DNA from: Planococcus lenghuensis
GTDB taxonomy: Bacteria > Bacillota > Bacilli > Bacillales_A > Planococcaceae
Direction of reading: 5' to 3'
Length of the DNA stretch: 64,000 nucleotides
Assembly: GCF_001999905.1 (NCBI RefSeq)
Contig: NZ_CP019640.1
Coordinates: forward strand, 1,530,001-1,594,000
Part shown: positions 16,990 through 26,719 of the stretch, piece after piece
Layout: every line of letters begins with the position of its first letter
Position numbering within the stretch: the stretch's first letter is position 1
Position numbers and translations under genes: made by a program
The notes under the pieces: model-generated
What the model was told of the DNA's origin: nothing
Database searches by the model: none
The model's input: the letters and a program-made list of their open reading frames with translations, nothing else

Positions 16990-17481
16990 TTGAAAATCCA
17001 GGAAATCAGAGAAATGATCAAATTGGTGGATCAGTCATCCATTGAAGAGTTTGTATATGAAAGTGAAGGCACGAAAGTGAAAATGAAGAAAACAGGGGGA
17101 GCTGTTCAAGCGGCGGCAGCGCCTGCACCGACCCCGGCGGCAGCTCCTGCCCCAGCTCCGGCGCCGGCTCCGGCAGCGAAGCCTGAACCCGAAACAGAGG
17201 CAGTTCCGGCTGATACCGCTTCTTCATCATCATCGGATTCGCTTACTGAAATCCCGTCTCCGATGGTTGGGACTTTTTACCAATCTCCATCTCCGGAAGA
17301 GCCGGCCTTTGTAAAAGTCGGTGATAAAGTCTCGGCAGAAACTGTGGTGTGCATCGTCGAAGCAATGAAATTATTCAATGAAATCGAGGCGGAGACAGAA
17401 GGGGAAATCGCTGAAATTCTCGTCAAAGACGGTCAGCTTGTGGAGTACGGCCAGCCTCTGTTCCTCGTTAAAACTAAGTAA
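16990..17481 (+). CDS. accB: Acetyl-CoA carboxylase biotin carboxyl carrier protein
   Basis: A 163-residue biotin carrier. A short N-terminal segment is followed by a long Ala/Pro linker (about residues 35-65) and the biotinyl domain, with the biotin lysine at about residue 127 in VEAMKLFNE. The start is TTG 16990 with GGGAGTG upstream. The protein shuttles carboxyl-biotin between AccC and AccAD in fatty-acid synthesis. It may also serve the carboxylase beta subunit at 50.2 kb; that is inference. It is cotranscribed with accC. Confidence 0.95.
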   Translation: MKIQEIREMIKLVDQSSIEEFVYESEGTKVKMKKTGGAVQAAAAPAPTPAAAPAPAPAPAPAAKPEPETEAVPADTASSSSSDSLTEIPSPMVGTFYQSPSPEEPAFVKVGDKVSAETVVCIVEAMKLFNEIEAETEGEIAEILVKDGQLVEYGQPLFLVKTK

Positions 17482-17494
17482 GGGAGGAATCAGC

Positions 17495-18847
17495 ATGCTG
17501 AAGAAAGTACTCATCGCAAACCGCGGGGAAATCGCTGTGCGGATTATCCGCGCATGCAAGGAAATGAATGTGAAAACGGTCGCTGTTTACTCGCAGGCAG
17601 ACCGGGAGGCCCTTCATGTACAAATGGCGGATGAAGCATACTGCATCGGTCCGACTGCATCGAAAGACAGCTACTTGAATTTCTCGAACATCATTTCAGT
17701 CGCCAGGCTCACCGATTGTGACGGCATTCATCCCGGCTACGGCTTCCTGGCGGAGAATTCCAGTTTCGCTGAGCTGTGCGAGCAAGTGGATATCACATTC
17801 ATCGGACCGACCTCAAGCGCCATATCGAAGATGGGCACAAAAGACGTCGCCCGTGAAACGATGCGCAAAGCCGGTGTGCCGGTTGTGCCGGGTTCACAAG
17901 GCATTGTGGACGGGGTGGAAGACGCGCTCGACATTGCTGAAGGCATCGGTTACCCGGTCATCATCAAAGCGACAGCAGGCGGCGGAGGCAAAGGGATCCG
18001 CGTCGCGCGTTCGAAAGAAGAACTCATAAAAGGCATCCAGGTGACCCAGAAAGAAGCGGCTGCTGCGTTTGGCAATCCGGGCGTCTATCTGGAGAAATTT
18101 ATTGAGGATTTCCGGCATGTCGAGATCCAGGTGCTGGCGGATAATTACGGAAATGCCATCCACCTGGGTGAACGGGACTGTTCAATTCAGCGGCGCATGC
18201 AAAAACTTGTGGAAGAAGCTCCTTCTCCTGCACTCACACCGGACATACGGCATGCAATGGGATATGCGGCAGTGAAAGCTGCCCAGGCAGTCGACTACCG
18301 CGGAGCCGGCACGGTTGAATTCATCTTCGATGTAGGCGAACAGAAATTCTACTTCATGGAAATGAACACCCGCATTCAAGTGGAACATCCGGTGACGGAA
18401 ATGATTACCGGCATCGACCTTATTCAGCAGCAGCTGAAAGTGGCATCGGGTGAAAAGCTGGCATTCGCCCAGGAAGACATCGAGTTCCGGGGATGGGCGA
18501 TTGAGTGCCGCATCAATGCTGAAAACCCTGAAAAGAACTTCATGCCATCTGCCGGAACGATCGATATGTATCTGCCGCCGGGCGGTTTTGGTGTGCGGGT
18601 CGATTCAGCCGTCTATCCAGGCTACACCATCCCGCCTTATTACGATTCTATGGTGGCCAAGTTGATCACGTATGCGGATACGCGGGAAGAAGCCGTCGCC
18701 AAAATGAAACGGGCACTTGACGAGTTCGTCGTTGAAGGCGTATTCACGACGATTCCGTTCCATGCACGGCTCATGGATCATGAAGTGTTCAAGTCAGGCG
18801 ACTTCAATACGAAATTCCTGGAGAAGTATAACGTACTGAATCCATAG
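17495..18847 (+). CDS. accC: Acetyl-CoA carboxylase biotin carboxylase subunit
   Basis: A 450-residue ATP-grasp enzyme that carboxylates biotin. It begins MLKKVLIANRGEIAVRIIRA. The glycine-rich loop KATAGGGGKGIRVA, HLGERDCSIQRRMQKLVEEA and FYFMEMNTRIQVEHPVTE are classic biotin carboxylase motifs. ATG 17495 follows GGGAGG at 13 bases after accB. A longer frame into accB was rejected. No AccA or AccD gene is in this window. Confidence 0.97.
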   Translation: MLKKVLIANRGEIAVRIIRACKEMNVKTVAVYSQADREALHVQMADEAYCIGPTASKDSYLNFSNIISVARLTDCDGIHPGYGFLAENSSFAELCEQVDITFIGPTSSAISKMGTKDVARETMRKAGVPVVPGSQGIVDGVEDALDIAEGIGYPVIIKATAGGGGKGIRVARSKEELIKGIQVTQKEAAAAFGNPGVYLEKFIEDFRHVEIQVLADNYGNAIHLGERDCSIQRRMQKLVEEAPSPALTPDIRHAMGYAAVKAAQAVDYRGAGTVEFIFDVGEQKFYFMEMNTRIQVEHPVTEMITGIDLIQQQLKVASGEKLAFAQEDIEFRGWAIECRINAENPEKNFMPSAGTIDMYLPPGGFGVRVDSAVYPGYTIPPYYDSMVAKLITYADTREEAVAKMKRALDEFVVEGVFTTIPFHARLMDHEVFKSGDFNTKFLEKYNVLNP

Positions 18848-18860
18848 AGGGGGGCTATCC

Positions 18861-19265
18861 ATGGCAGAAAAACCACTGACTTATGTGAAAATGCAGCAGC
18901 CGGCCGGCAAGGAACCGATCGGCAGTATTGAAGCTGCAGCGGAAGTGCTTGAAATCATCGCCAGCATTGCTGCAAATGAAATCAACGGCGTTGCGGCGAT
19001 GCGCGGGAATTTCGCTTCCGGAGTAGCGGAACGGCTCGGCAAAAAAGTGCATGGCAAAGGCGTCAAGACTGAATTGCATGAAGACAGCCTGGCCATCGAT
19101 GTGTTTCTCGTCGTCAATTACGGTGTCTCCATTCCGGATACGGCACGGAAAGTGCAGCAGCAAGTCCGGCAGGCACTGTTTAATATGACGTCACTGCAGA
19201 CGCAGGAAGTGAACGTGCACATTACGGGCATTCAATTCGAACAGCTGCAGCCCCAAGCTGAATAA
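18861..19265 (+). CDS. Asp23/Gls24 family protein (YqhY-like)
   Basis: A 134-residue soluble protein of the DUF322 family. The segments IASIAANEINGVAAMRG and VNYGVSIPDTARKVQQQV are characteristic. In B. subtilis YqhY lies with accB-accC and has been linked to control of acetyl-CoA carboxylase; the same position here, 13 bases after accC, supports the same role. A terminator follows, closing an accB-accC-yqhY unit. Confidence 0.9.
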   Translation: MAEKPLTYVKMQQPAGKEPIGSIEAAAEVLEIIASIAANEINGVAAMRGNFASGVAERLGKKVHGKGVKTELHEDSLAIDVFLVVNYGVSIPDTARKVQQQVRQALFNMTSLQTQEVNVHITGIQFEQLQPQAE

Positions 19266-19271
19266 CAAGCA

Positions 19272-19298
19272 GGCACTGCCATCCAGGCAGTGCTTTTT
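19272..19298 (+). terminator. Intrinsic terminator of the acc operon
   Basis: GCACTGCC / GGCAGTGC stem with a five-base loop, then TTTTT. Confidence 0.85.
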
Positions 19299-19377
19299 GA
19301 CTGAACAATCTAAACACGGAACTTCCGAACAATCCACGTTATAATGGGACAAAATGAACGGAAATGAGGTTCGCACG

Positions 19378-19770
19378 ATGAAACGACATGAAGCGCGGGA
19401 AAAAGCATTCCAGACGCTTTTCCAGCTGGACAGCACTGAAATGACAGTGGAAGAAGCAACGGACCATATCATGGAAGGAAAGACGGACCAGTTTTTCAAT
19501 CTGCTCGTGGAAGGAACGTTCCGCAACCGGGCGGCGATTGATGAAAAACTGCGTGCCAATCTGGAGAAATGGTCGCTTGACCGGCTTCCGAAAGCGGAAC
19601 GGACCATTCTCCGGCTTGCCGTATTCGAGCTGGAATATCTTGAAGACGCACCGGACCGGGTCGTGCTGAATGAAGCGATTGAATTGAGCAAATCTTACGG
19701 GGATGATCGGTCGCCGAAATTTGTCAATGGGGTACTTTCGAAATTCACCGATAAGGGAATCACCGACTGA
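19378..19770 (+). CDS. nusB: Transcription antitermination factor NusB
   Basis: A 130-residue all-helical protein that binds boxA RNA with S10 (NusE) during rRNA antitermination. It begins [18 protein letters not shown] and contains [18 protein letters not shown] and [13 protein letters not shown], all family features. ATG 19378 has GAGGT seven bases upstream. A TATAAT at 19340-19345 may be its -10, though I could not identify a convincing -35. folD starts 13 bases downstream. Confidence 0.93.
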   Translation: MKRHEAREKAFQTLFQLDSTEMTVEEATDHIMEGKTDQFFNLLVEGTFRNRAAIDEKLRANLEKWSLDRLPKAERTILRLAVFELEYLEDAPDRVVLNEAIELSKSYGDDRSPKFVNGVLSKFTDKGITD

Positions 19771-19783
19771 GGGAGGAACAAGG

Positions 19784-20662
19784 ATGACAGCGAAACTGAT
19801 GGATGGCAAAAAAGTGGCGGCGGCTATACGGGAAGACGTCGGGAAACGGGTGGAAAAACTGGCTGCCCGAGGTGTGACACCGGGTCTTGCCGTCATTCTT
19901 GTTGGAGAAGATCCGGCATCGCAGACATATGTCAAAAGCAAGCAGCGGACTTGCGAGAAACTCGGCATGCGCTCTGATCTTCTGGAATTTCCGGACACGC
20001 TGTCAGAGACAGACTTGCTGGCAGCAATTGATAAGCTGAACCGGGATCCAGGCATCCACGGCATTCTCGTCCAGCTTCCGCTGCCGGCCCATATTGATGA
20101 AACCCATGTGATTTTAGCCATTGATCCGACGAAGGATGTGGATGGTTTTCATCCGATCAGCGCCGGTCGCCTGCTGATCGGTGAAGACGGATTCGTCCCG
20201 TGCACACCGAACGGCATCATGCGGCTGCTGGATTATTATGAAATCGATCCGGCAGGAAAGCACGCGGTGATCATCGGTCGCAGCACCATCGTCGGTAAGC
20301 CGGCAGGTCTCCTTCTGCTGCAGCGGAACGCGACGGTCACGTTCTGTCACTCGAAAACCGAAAACCTCGAACAGTATACGCAATCGGCAGACATCGTTAT
20401 TGCAGCTGTCGGCCGGCCGGGTATGCTGAAAGCGCATCACATCAAAGCCGGTGCAGTTGTCATCGATGTCGGCATTAATCGCGGAACCGACGGCAAATTG
20501 ACCGGTGATGCGGCGTTTGATGAATTGCAGGACAAGGCATCCTTTATCACGCCGGTGCCCGGCGGTGTCGGTCCGATGACCATCGCGATGCTGATGGACA
20601 ATACGGTCCGCTCCGCAGAGTGGGCCGCTGAAGGACAAACAGCCGGCAACGGTGTAAAATAA
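19784..20662 (+). CDS. folD: Bifunctional methylenetetrahydrofolate dehydrogenase/cyclohydrolase
   Basis: A 292-residue FolD. Catalytic segments are [17 protein letters not shown] (Lys and Tyr of the cyclohydrolase site), [13 protein letters not shown] and the NADP-binding [15 protein letters not shown], with [12 protein letters not shown] near the C-terminus. It interconverts 5,10-methylene-THF and 10-formyl-THF, using one-carbon units that the glycine cleavage system also feeds. The ATG lies after GGGAGG. Confidence 0.96.
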   Translation: MTAKLMDGKKVAAAIREDVGKRVEKLAARGVTPGLAVILVGEDPASQTYVKSKQRTCEKLGMRSDLLEFPDTLSETDLLAAIDKLNRDPGIHGILVQLPLPAHIDETHVILAIDPTKDVDGFHPISAGRLLIGEDGFVPCTPNGIMRLLDYYEIDPAGKHAVIIGRSTIVGKPAGLLLLQRNATVTFCHSKTENLEQYTQSADIVIAAVGRPGMLKAHHIKAGAVVIDVGINRGTDGKLTGDAAFDELQDKASFITPVPGGVGPMTIAMLMDNTVRSAEWAAEGQTAGNGVK

Positions 20663-20726
20663 GAAAAAGCGGGCTGTTTTTCGAAAGAAAGACAGCTTTT
20701 CCAATTCAGCTGAAGGAGATGACAAT

Positions 20727-22097
20727 GTGAGCGCTGATTCTTATTTATCTGTCAGGGCGCTGACAAAATACATAAAGCGCAAATTCGATGCAGATCCTTA
20801 CCTTCGGGATGTTCATATAAAAGGTGAACTGTCGAATGTTAAAATCCATACGAGCGGCCATATTTATTTTACGCTGAAAGACAATGCGGCGCGGCTGTCC
20901 GGCATCATGTTCGCGGCTCAGGCGAATAAAGTGAAGTTCCGGCCTGAAAGCGGAATGACGGTACTGATCCGCGGCGATGTTACGGTGTATGAAACGAGCG
21001 GCCAATACCAATTGTACGCCCAGATTATGCAGGCTGACGGCATCGGGGATTATTACCTGGCATTCGAACAGCTGAAAGAAAAGCTGGCGAAAGAAGGACT
21101 GTTCGAAGCGGGACGAAAGAGGCGGCTGCCGCGCTTCCCGAAAGAAATCGCGGTCATTACAGCGCCGACCGGAGCGGCCGTTCGGGATATTGTTACAACG
21201 CTGAACCGGCGCTATCCGCTTGCGAAGGTCATCATTTATCCGACACTCGTTCAGGGCGGCCAAGCGGCGGCGTCAATTGTCGGATCCATTCAGGCGGCGA
21301 ACCGTAACGGCCATGACGTGATCATCGCCGGGCGCGGCGGGGGATCGATTGAAGATCTGTGGGCGTTCAATGAAGAAGCGGTGGCCCGTGCCATCGTGGA
21401 CTCCCGCATACCTGTCATCTCGGCAGTCGGCCATGAAACGGATACAACGATCGCTGATTTTGCAGCTGATCTGCGGGCACCGACGCCGACTGCCGCTGCA
21501 GAACTTGCCGTTCCGAGCCGCCAGGAGCTGCTTGAACGGCTCCTGGGCGCGAAGAGCTGGTTGTATAAGCAATCGGCTGCCCGACTTGAGCAGGAGCACA
21601 AAGCGCTCGACCGGCTCCGATCTTCTTTTCCGCTCGCGCATCCCGACCGGCTGTACCGGCCGTTCATCGAGCGGGCAGACCGGGCAGAAGATGCATTGAG
21701 ACGCGCGATGCAGCAGCACTTGGGCGAACAGCAGGACGGATATGCCAATTTACGTTATAAGCTGGGGCGCCTGTCACCCGGCGTGAAAGTGACCGGCCTG
21801 CAGCAGGAACTTGGCTATTTGGAGAAGCGGCTCAGCCGCCAGATGGCGGTGCTGCACCGAGAACGGAAAGCTCAGCTGTCCGGAGCGATCCGGACGCTCG
21901 ACGCCCTCAGTCCGCTTAAAATCATGGACCGGGGCTATTCCATCACTTATTTGGACAATGAATTGATCAAAAGTGCCGATCAGGCGAAACCAGGAGACGA
22001 GCTGGAGATCCGGCTGCATGATGGTTCCCTGAAAGCGGAAGTGAAAGAAAAAACAGTAAAAGACGATAAAGGAGCGAACCAGCATGGCAGAAAATGA
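20727..22097 (+). CDS. xseA: Exodeoxyribonuclease VII large subunit
   Basis: A 456-residue large subunit of the single-strand-specific exonuclease. An N-terminal OB fold (DVHIKGELSNVKIHTSGHIY) is followed by the catalytic region with TAPTGAAVRDIVTTL, GRGGGSIEDLWAFN and SAVGHETDTTIADFAADLRA, then a long coiled coil. The GTG start at 20727 follows AAGGAG. The 3' end overlaps xseB by 14 bases. Confidence 0.95.
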   Translation: MSADSYLSVRALTKYIKRKFDADPYLRDVHIKGELSNVKIHTSGHIYFTLKDNAARLSGIMFAAQANKVKFRPESGMTVLIRGDVTVYETSGQYQLYAQIMQADGIGDYYLAFEQLKEKLAKEGLFEAGRKRRLPRFPKEIAVITAPTGAAVRDIVTTLNRRYPLAKVIIYPTLVQGGQAAASIVGSIQAANRNGHDVIIAGRGGGSIEDLWAFNEEAVARAIVDSRIPVISAVGHETDTTIADFAADLRAPTPTAAAELAVPSRQELLERLLGAKSWLYKQSAARLEQEHKALDRLRSSFPLAHPDRLYRPFIERADRAEDALRRAMQQHLGEQQDGYANLRYKLGRLSPGVKVTGLQQELGYLEKRLSRQMAVLHRERKAQLSGAIRTLDALSPLKIMDRGYSITYLDNELIKSADQAKPGDELEIRLHDGSLKAEVKEKTVKDDKGANQHGRK

Positions 22098-22320
22098 GTT
22101 ATTATTCAATGAAGCAATGGAACAGCTTGAGGATATCGTTCGCCGGTTGGAAATGGGGGATGTGCCGCTTGAGGAGTCACTGAAGCTTTATCAGAAGGGC
22201 ATGGAATTGTCCAAGGTATGCCATGATAAATTGCAGCATGCCGAAAAACAGCTGGTCACGATGATGGATGACGGGAAAGAAGTGCCGTTTTCAGCAGACG
22301 GGGACGGGCGGGAAGCATGA
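22084..22320 (+). CDS. xseB: Exodeoxyribonuclease VII small subunit
   Basis: A 78-residue helical-hairpin protein with the family core FNEAMEQLEDIVRRLEMGD and LEESLKLYQKGMEL. Several copies bind each XseA coiled coil. It overlaps both neighbours (14 bases with xseA, an ATGA with ispA), so synthesis is probably coupled. Confidence 0.95.
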   Translation: MAENELLFNEAMEQLEDIVRRLEMGDVPLEESLKLYQKGMELSKVCHDKLQHAEKQLVTMMDDGKEVPFSADGDGREA

Positions 22321-23195
22321 AGCTGACCGAATTCAGACAGCAGAAGGAAATTGCGGTTCAAGAGGAATTGGGCCGTCAGATTCAGGCTCTTGCGATTCCC
22401 GCCGTGCTGAAAGAGTCGATGAATTATTCGCTGCAGGCCGGCGGAAAGCGCATCCGGCCGATTCTGCTGCTGGCCGTTCTGGAAGAAAAAGGCGTGCAGC
22501 ATCCGGATGCGCTGAAAGTCGCTTGCGCAATCGAGATGATCCACACGTATTCACTCATCCATGATGACTTGCCAAGCATGGATAATGATGATCTGCGGCG
22601 CGGACAGCCGACGAATCATAAAGTTTACGGGGAAGCGGCGGCGATCCTTGCAGGCGACGCATTGTTGACCTATAGTTTCGGGCTGATTGCCCGCCTTGAA
22701 ACCGTGCCGGCAGAAGACCGCCTCCGGCTGATCGACCTGCTCAGCACAGCGGCCGGTGCAGAAGGAATGGTCGGCGGACAGGTGCTGGATATGGAAGGGG
22801 AGGAACGAAAACTTTCGCTTGAGGAGCTCGAACAGGTGCATCAGATGAAAACAGGCGCGCTGCTGACCTACAGCATTGTGGCCGGGGCTGTGCTCGCCGG
22901 CTGTCCGCCGGGGGAAATTCCGGTGTATGCAGCGTTTGGCCGGCATCTCGGACTCGCCTTCCAGATCCAGGATGACATTCTGGATGTCACGGGTTCTTCC
23001 GCAGAACTCGGCAAGACGGCCGGGAAGGATGCTGCGAGCGATAAAAGCACATATCCGGGTCTGCTGACACTGCCCAAAGCGCAGGAGAAGCTCGTCCACC
23101 ATGCGGAAGCGGCAAAAACAGCGCTTCAGAAACTGCCGGGAGACCATCTGCTGCTGGAGCAGTTGACGGATCTTATCGTGCACCGCACCAGCTGA
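22317..23195 (+). CDS. ispA: Farnesyl diphosphate synthase
   Basis: A 292-residue polyprenyl synthase that condenses IPP with DMAPP and GPP to farnesyl diphosphate for quinones and cell-wall carrier lipids. The first Asp-rich motif is DDLPSMDNDD, the second is QDDILD, and the substrate-binding GGKRIRP precedes them. It starts in an ATGA overlap with xseB. dxs, the entry enzyme of the same pathway, follows after a promoter. Confidence 0.95.
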   Translation: MKLTEFRQQKEIAVQEELGRQIQALAIPAVLKESMNYSLQAGGKRIRPILLLAVLEEKGVQHPDALKVACAIEMIHTYSLIHDDLPSMDNDDLRRGQPTNHKVYGEAAAILAGDALLTYSFGLIARLETVPAEDRLRLIDLLSTAAGAEGMVGGQVLDMEGEERKLSLEELEQVHQMKTGALLTYSIVAGAVLAGCPPGEIPVYAAFGRHLGLAFQIQDDILDVTGSSAELGKTAGKDAASDKSTYPGLLTLPKAQEKLVHHAEAAKTALQKLPGDHLLLEQLTDLIVHRTS

Positions 23196-23210
23196 AGCGG
23201 GACTTCCAGT

Positions 23211-23238
23211 TTGTACAATCGAAATTCGCTGTTATAAT
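23211..23238 (+). promoter_or_regulatory. Sigma-A promoter of dxs
   Basis: TTGTAC, 16-bp spacer, consensus TATAAT, about 50 bp before dxs. It allows expression independent of xse-ispA. Confidence 0.7.
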
Positions 23239-23288
23239 AAAGTTAATATAAAACTTGGCAAATTTTTAATTAAAGGTGTGTGACAGCG

Positions 23289-25193
23289 ATGGATCTTCTA
23301 TCGATAACTAGCCCGGCTTTTGTCAAAAAGCTGGATCATAAACAGCTGGAACAGCTCAGCGCCGATGTTCGGCGCTTTCTGATTGAAAACCTCTCCAAAA
23401 CCGGCGGCCATATCGGTCCGAATCTTGGCGTGGTGGAACTTACCATCGCCCTGCATAGGGTGTTTAATTCTCCTCAGGATAAAATCATCTGGGATGTCGG
23501 CCATCAGGCATATGTGCATAAAATACTGACGGGCCGTGCCGGGCAGTTTGAAACGCTGCGTCAGTTCAAAGGACTATGCGGATTTCCGAAGCGCAATGAG
23601 AGCAGCCATGATGTCTGGGAAACCGGCCATAGTTCCACGTCGCTGTCGGCGGCAATGGGGATGGCGGCGGCGCGCGACATCAAAAACGAAAGCAATCACG
23701 TGATTCCGGTCATTGGAGACGGCGCGCTGACCGGCGGTATGGCGCTTGAAGCGCTGAATCATATCGGTCATGAACAGACGAACATGACCGTCATTTTGAA
23801 TGACAATGAAATGTCGATCGCGCCGAATGTCGGCGCGCTTCACAACGTACTCGGCCGCCTTCGCACAGCCGGCAAGTACAATAAAGCCAAAGATGAACTG
23901 GAAGATTTGCTGAAAAAAGTACCGGCTGTCGGCGGAAAGCTGGCACAGACAGCTGAACGGGTAAAAGACAGCCTGAAGTATTTGCTTGTTTCCGGCGTGT
24001 TTTTTGAAGAGCTCGGGTTTACGTATCTCGGACCGATCGACGGCCATGATTTCGAAGACCTTGAAGCGAACCTGGAATATGCCAAAAAAGTGGAAGGACC
24101 TGTCCTTCTGCATGTCATTACGAAAAAAGGCAAGGGCTATCAGCCGGCTGAAAACGACAAAATCGGCACATGGCACGGAACCGGGCCCTATAAAACAGAT
24201 ACCGGCGACTTTGAAAAATCAGCGGCTAAAGCACCATCGTGGAGCGGGCTTATTGCAGAAACTGTGCGGAAACTTGCCCGCACTGACGGGCGAATCGTGG
24301 CAATCACACCGGCAATGCCGGTCGGTTCCAAGCTTGAAGGGTTTGCTTCCGAATTCCCGAATCGCATGTTTGACGTCGGGATTGCCGAACAGCATGCCAC
24401 AACAATGGCGGCAGGACTCGCTACCCAGGAAATGAAACCGTTCCTGGCGATCTATTCGACCTTCCTTCAGCGGGCTTACGACCAGATGCTGCATGATGTC
24501 AGCCGGCAGAATCTGAACGTCTTCATCGGCATTGACCGGGCTGGATTGGTCGGAGCAGACGGAGAAACCCATCAGGGCGTGTTTGATATTGCGTTTCTGC
24601 GCCCGCTGCCGAATATGGTGATCATGATGCCGAAAGATGAGAACGAAGGGCAGCACATGGTTAAAACAGCGATTGATTACAATGACGGCCCGATCGCTCT
24701 CCGGTATCCGAGAGGAAACGGAGTGGGTGTGCCGATGGATACGGAATTGAAAGCTTTGCCGATCGGTTCATGGGAAGTGCTTGAAAAAGGGACGGACGCT
24801 GTGATCCTGACGTTCGGCACAACGATTCCTTTGGCGCAAGAAGCGGCTGAACAGCTTCGGCGGGACGGCATTTCAGCGGAAGTCGTCAATGCCCGGTTCA
24901 TCAAACCGATGGATACAGCGATGCTTCATAATATCATGAAGCGTGGAGTGCCGGTGCTGACGATTGAAGAAGCGGTGCTTGAGGGCGGTTTCGGAAGCGG
25001 CGTTCTGGAATTCGCCAGCGACAACGGTTACGACAGCGCAGTCATCGATCGGCTCGGAATTCCGGATCAATTTATTGAACATGGCAGCGTGAAAGAATTA
25101 TTGGCTGAAATCGGGCTGACGAGCACAGAAGCGGCGGATCGCATCCGCAGCCATGTCTCTCCGAAGCGGAAATCAGGATTTAAAGCGCTATGA
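23289..25193 (+). CDS. dxs: 1-deoxy-D-xylulose-5-phosphate synthase
   Basis: A 634-residue thiamine-diphosphate enzyme making DXP from pyruvate and glyceraldehyde 3-phosphate, the first step of the MEP isoprenoid pathway. Visible are the TPP-binding region [15 protein letters not shown] ... [28 protein letters not shown] and [21 protein letters not shown] 23289 is used; a GTG three codons earlier is possible. It overlaps the next gene by a few bases. Confidence 0.96.
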   Translation: MDLLSITSPAFVKKLDHKQLEQLSADVRRFLIENLSKTGGHIGPNLGVVELTIALHRVFNSPQDKIIWDVGHQAYVHKILTGRAGQFETLRQFKGLCGFPKRNESSHDVWETGHSSTSLSAAMGMAAARDIKNESNHVIPVIGDGALTGGMALEALNHIGHEQTNMTVILNDNEMSIAPNVGALHNVLGRLRTAGKYNKAKDELEDLLKKVPAVGGKLAQTAERVKDSLKYLLVSGVFFEELGFTYLGPIDGHDFEDLEANLEYAKKVEGPVLLHVITKKGKGYQPAENDKIGTWHGTGPYKTDTGDFEKSAAKAPSWSGLIAETVRKLARTDGRIVAITPAMPVGSKLEGFASEFPNRMFDVGIAEQHATTMAAGLATQEMKPFLAIYSTFLQRAYDQMLHDVSRQNLNVFIGIDRAGLVGADGETHQGVFDIAFLRPLPNMVIMMPKDENEGQHMVKTAIDYNDGPIALRYPRGNGVGVPMDTELKALPIGSWEVLEKGTDAVILTFGTTIPLAQEAAEQLRRDGISAEVVNARFIKPMDTAMLHNIMKRGVPVLTIEEAVLEGGFGSGVLEFASDNGYDSAVIDRLGIPDQFIEHGSVKELLAEIGLTSTEAADRIRSHVSPKRKSGFKAL

Positions 25194-26011
25194 TGAAAGT
25201 GAAAAAAGAACGGGTGGACGTCCTGCTTGTGGAACGGGGCTTGTGTGAAACCCGAGAAGCGGCAAAACGCGCCATCATGGCAGGCATTGTCTACACGGAG
25301 ACAGAGCGTCTGGAGAAGCCGGGAGTGAAAATCCCGGCTGATTCGCCGCTCACCGTAAAAGGCAATGCCTCTAAATATGTGAGCCGGGGCGGACTGAAAC
25401 TCGAAAAAGCGCTCGACGTTTTTGATGTGGAAGTGCAGGGGAAGCTGTTATTGGATATCGGTGCATCGACCGGCGGCTTTACAGACTGTGCACTGCAGAA
25501 CGGAGCGCGGCACAGCTATGCACTGGATGTCGGCTATAACCAGCTCGCCTGGAAAATGCGGCAGGATCCGCGCGTGACCGTCATGGAACGCTTTAATTTC
25601 CGTCACGCCAAGCCGGAAGATTTCACAGAAGGACTGCCGGAAGTGGCCACGATCGATGTCTCGTTCATTTCGCTTCGACTGATTCTGCCGGTACTTCATA
25701 CCGTGCTTGTTCCGGGCGGGGACGTCATCGCCCTGGTGAAACCGCAGTTCGAGGCGGGAAAGGACCGGGTCGGAAAAAAAGGCATCGTCCGGGATCCGAA
25801 AGTGCATGAAGAAGTGCTCGCCGTAATCGCCTCCTTCGCAGAAGAAACGGGATTCGGGTTAATGGATGCCGCCTATTCACCGATCACCGGAGGAGAAGGC
25901 AATATTGAGTTTCTTTTTCATTTAAAATCAGGAACCCGTTCCGGACAAGCTGAAGACCGCTCGCCTGAATCATTCAGGCGCCTGGTGACCGAAGCCCATA
26001 ACGCCTTGTAG
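25190..26011 (+). CDS. TlyA family rRNA 2'-O-methyltransferase/hemolysin-like (YqxC-like)
   Basis: 273 residues with an N-terminal S4 RNA-binding domain ([22 protein letters not shown]) followed by an FtsJ-type SAM-dependent domain with [30 protein letters not shown] and VKPQFEAGK. Relatives methylate ribose positions in ribosomal RNA. It begins at tandem ATGs overlapping the dxs stop. The dxs-yqxC-argR-recN order is that of B. subtilis. Confidence 0.9.
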   Translation: MMKVKKERVDVLLVERGLCETREAAKRAIMAGIVYTETERLEKPGVKIPADSPLTVKGNASKYVSRGGLKLEKALDVFDVEVQGKLLLDIGASTGGFTDCALQNGARHSYALDVGYNQLAWKMRQDPRVTVMERFNFRHAKPEDFTEGLPEVATIDVSFISLRLILPVLHTVLVPGGDVIALVKPQFEAGKDRVGKKGIVRDPKVHEEVLAVIASFAEETGFGLMDAAYSPITGGEGNIEFLFHLKSGTRSGQAEDRSPESFRRLVTEAHNAL

Positions 26012-26058
26012 GGACTTGCGCTTCGCTCCAGCCGGACCGGCCATTCCTGAATGAAAGA

Positions 26059-26111
26059 ACCTATGCTTATTCTGCAGATCGACTGCCGGAATAAGCACGG
26101 GTTTTTCTTTT
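26059..26111 (+). terminator. Intrinsic terminator after the TlyA-like gene
   Basis: CCTATGCTTATTC / GAATAAGCACGGG with one mismatch, a 16-base loop and a T-rich tail. The large loop lowers certainty. Confidence 0.6.
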
Positions 26112-26219
26112 TGCCGACTGGCAGGATCGGTTGGCGGAAGCTGCTGTACAGCAACCCGGTTCAAACGAAATATGTTTTCTTGTATTTCCACATAGGACAC
26201 GTTAAGATGAATAAAGGAC

Positions 26220-26233
26220 TGTATAATTATTCA
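26220..26233 (+). promoter_or_regulatory. ARG box overlapping the argR -10
   Basis: TGTATAATTATTCA matches the ArgR box TGAATWWWWATTCA at 13 of 14 positions and contains a TATAAT (26222-26227). A further half-site, TGAATAA, lies at 26208. ArgR binding here would block its own promoter. Confidence 0.65.
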
Positions 26234-26249
26234 TTTTCGGAGGAATTAC

Positions 26250-26699
26250 ATGAACAAGGGACAGCGTCATATTAAAATACGGGATATCATCTCGAATATG
26301 GAAATTGAGACACAGGACGATCTTGTCCACCAGTTGAAATCGTCCGGATACGATGTCACACAGGCAACAGTATCCCGGGACATCAAAGAAATGCATTTAG
26401 TGAAAGTGCCGCTTCAGGACGGACGCTATAAATACAGCCTGCCGGCGGATCAGCGGTTCAATCCCGAGCAGAAACTGCACCGGGCAATGACGGATGCGTT
26501 CGTCAGTATCAATGGCGCAAATCATTTTCTGGTGATGAAGACATTGCCGGGTAACGCGCATGCCATCGGCTCATTGATCGATCTGCTCGGCTGGGAAGAA
26601 ATTCTCGGCACGATCTGCGGCGATGATACGTGCCTGATTATTTGCCGGACACAGGATGAACGGGAACCTTTGAAACAGCGGCTTATTGAAATGCTTTAA
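26250..26699 (+). CDS. argR: Arginine repressor/activator ArgR (AhrC)
   Basis: A 149-residue arginine-responsive regulator that works as a hexamer. The winged helix-turn-helix has the recognition stretch [19 protein letters not shown]. The C-terminal oligomerisation domain carries [11 protein letters not shown], where arginine binds between subunits. GGAGG precedes the ATG, and an ARG box overlaps its promoter. A likely target in this window is argGH at 60.7 kb. Confidence 0.95.
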   Translation: MNKGQRHIKIRDIISNMEIETQDDLVHQLKSSGYDVTQATVSRDIKEMHLVKVPLQDGRYKYSLPADQRFNPEQKLHRAMTDAFVSINGANHFLVMKTLPGNAHAIGSLIDLLGWEEILGTICGDDTCLIICRTQDEREPLKQRLIEML

Positions 26700-26719
26700 G
26701 CGGGAAAGGTGAGGAATTC

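Noticed and set aside
20660-20705. Possible terminator between folD and xseA
   Set aside because: Only a short GCTGT/ACAGC pairing with a large loop; too weak to separate the two genes.
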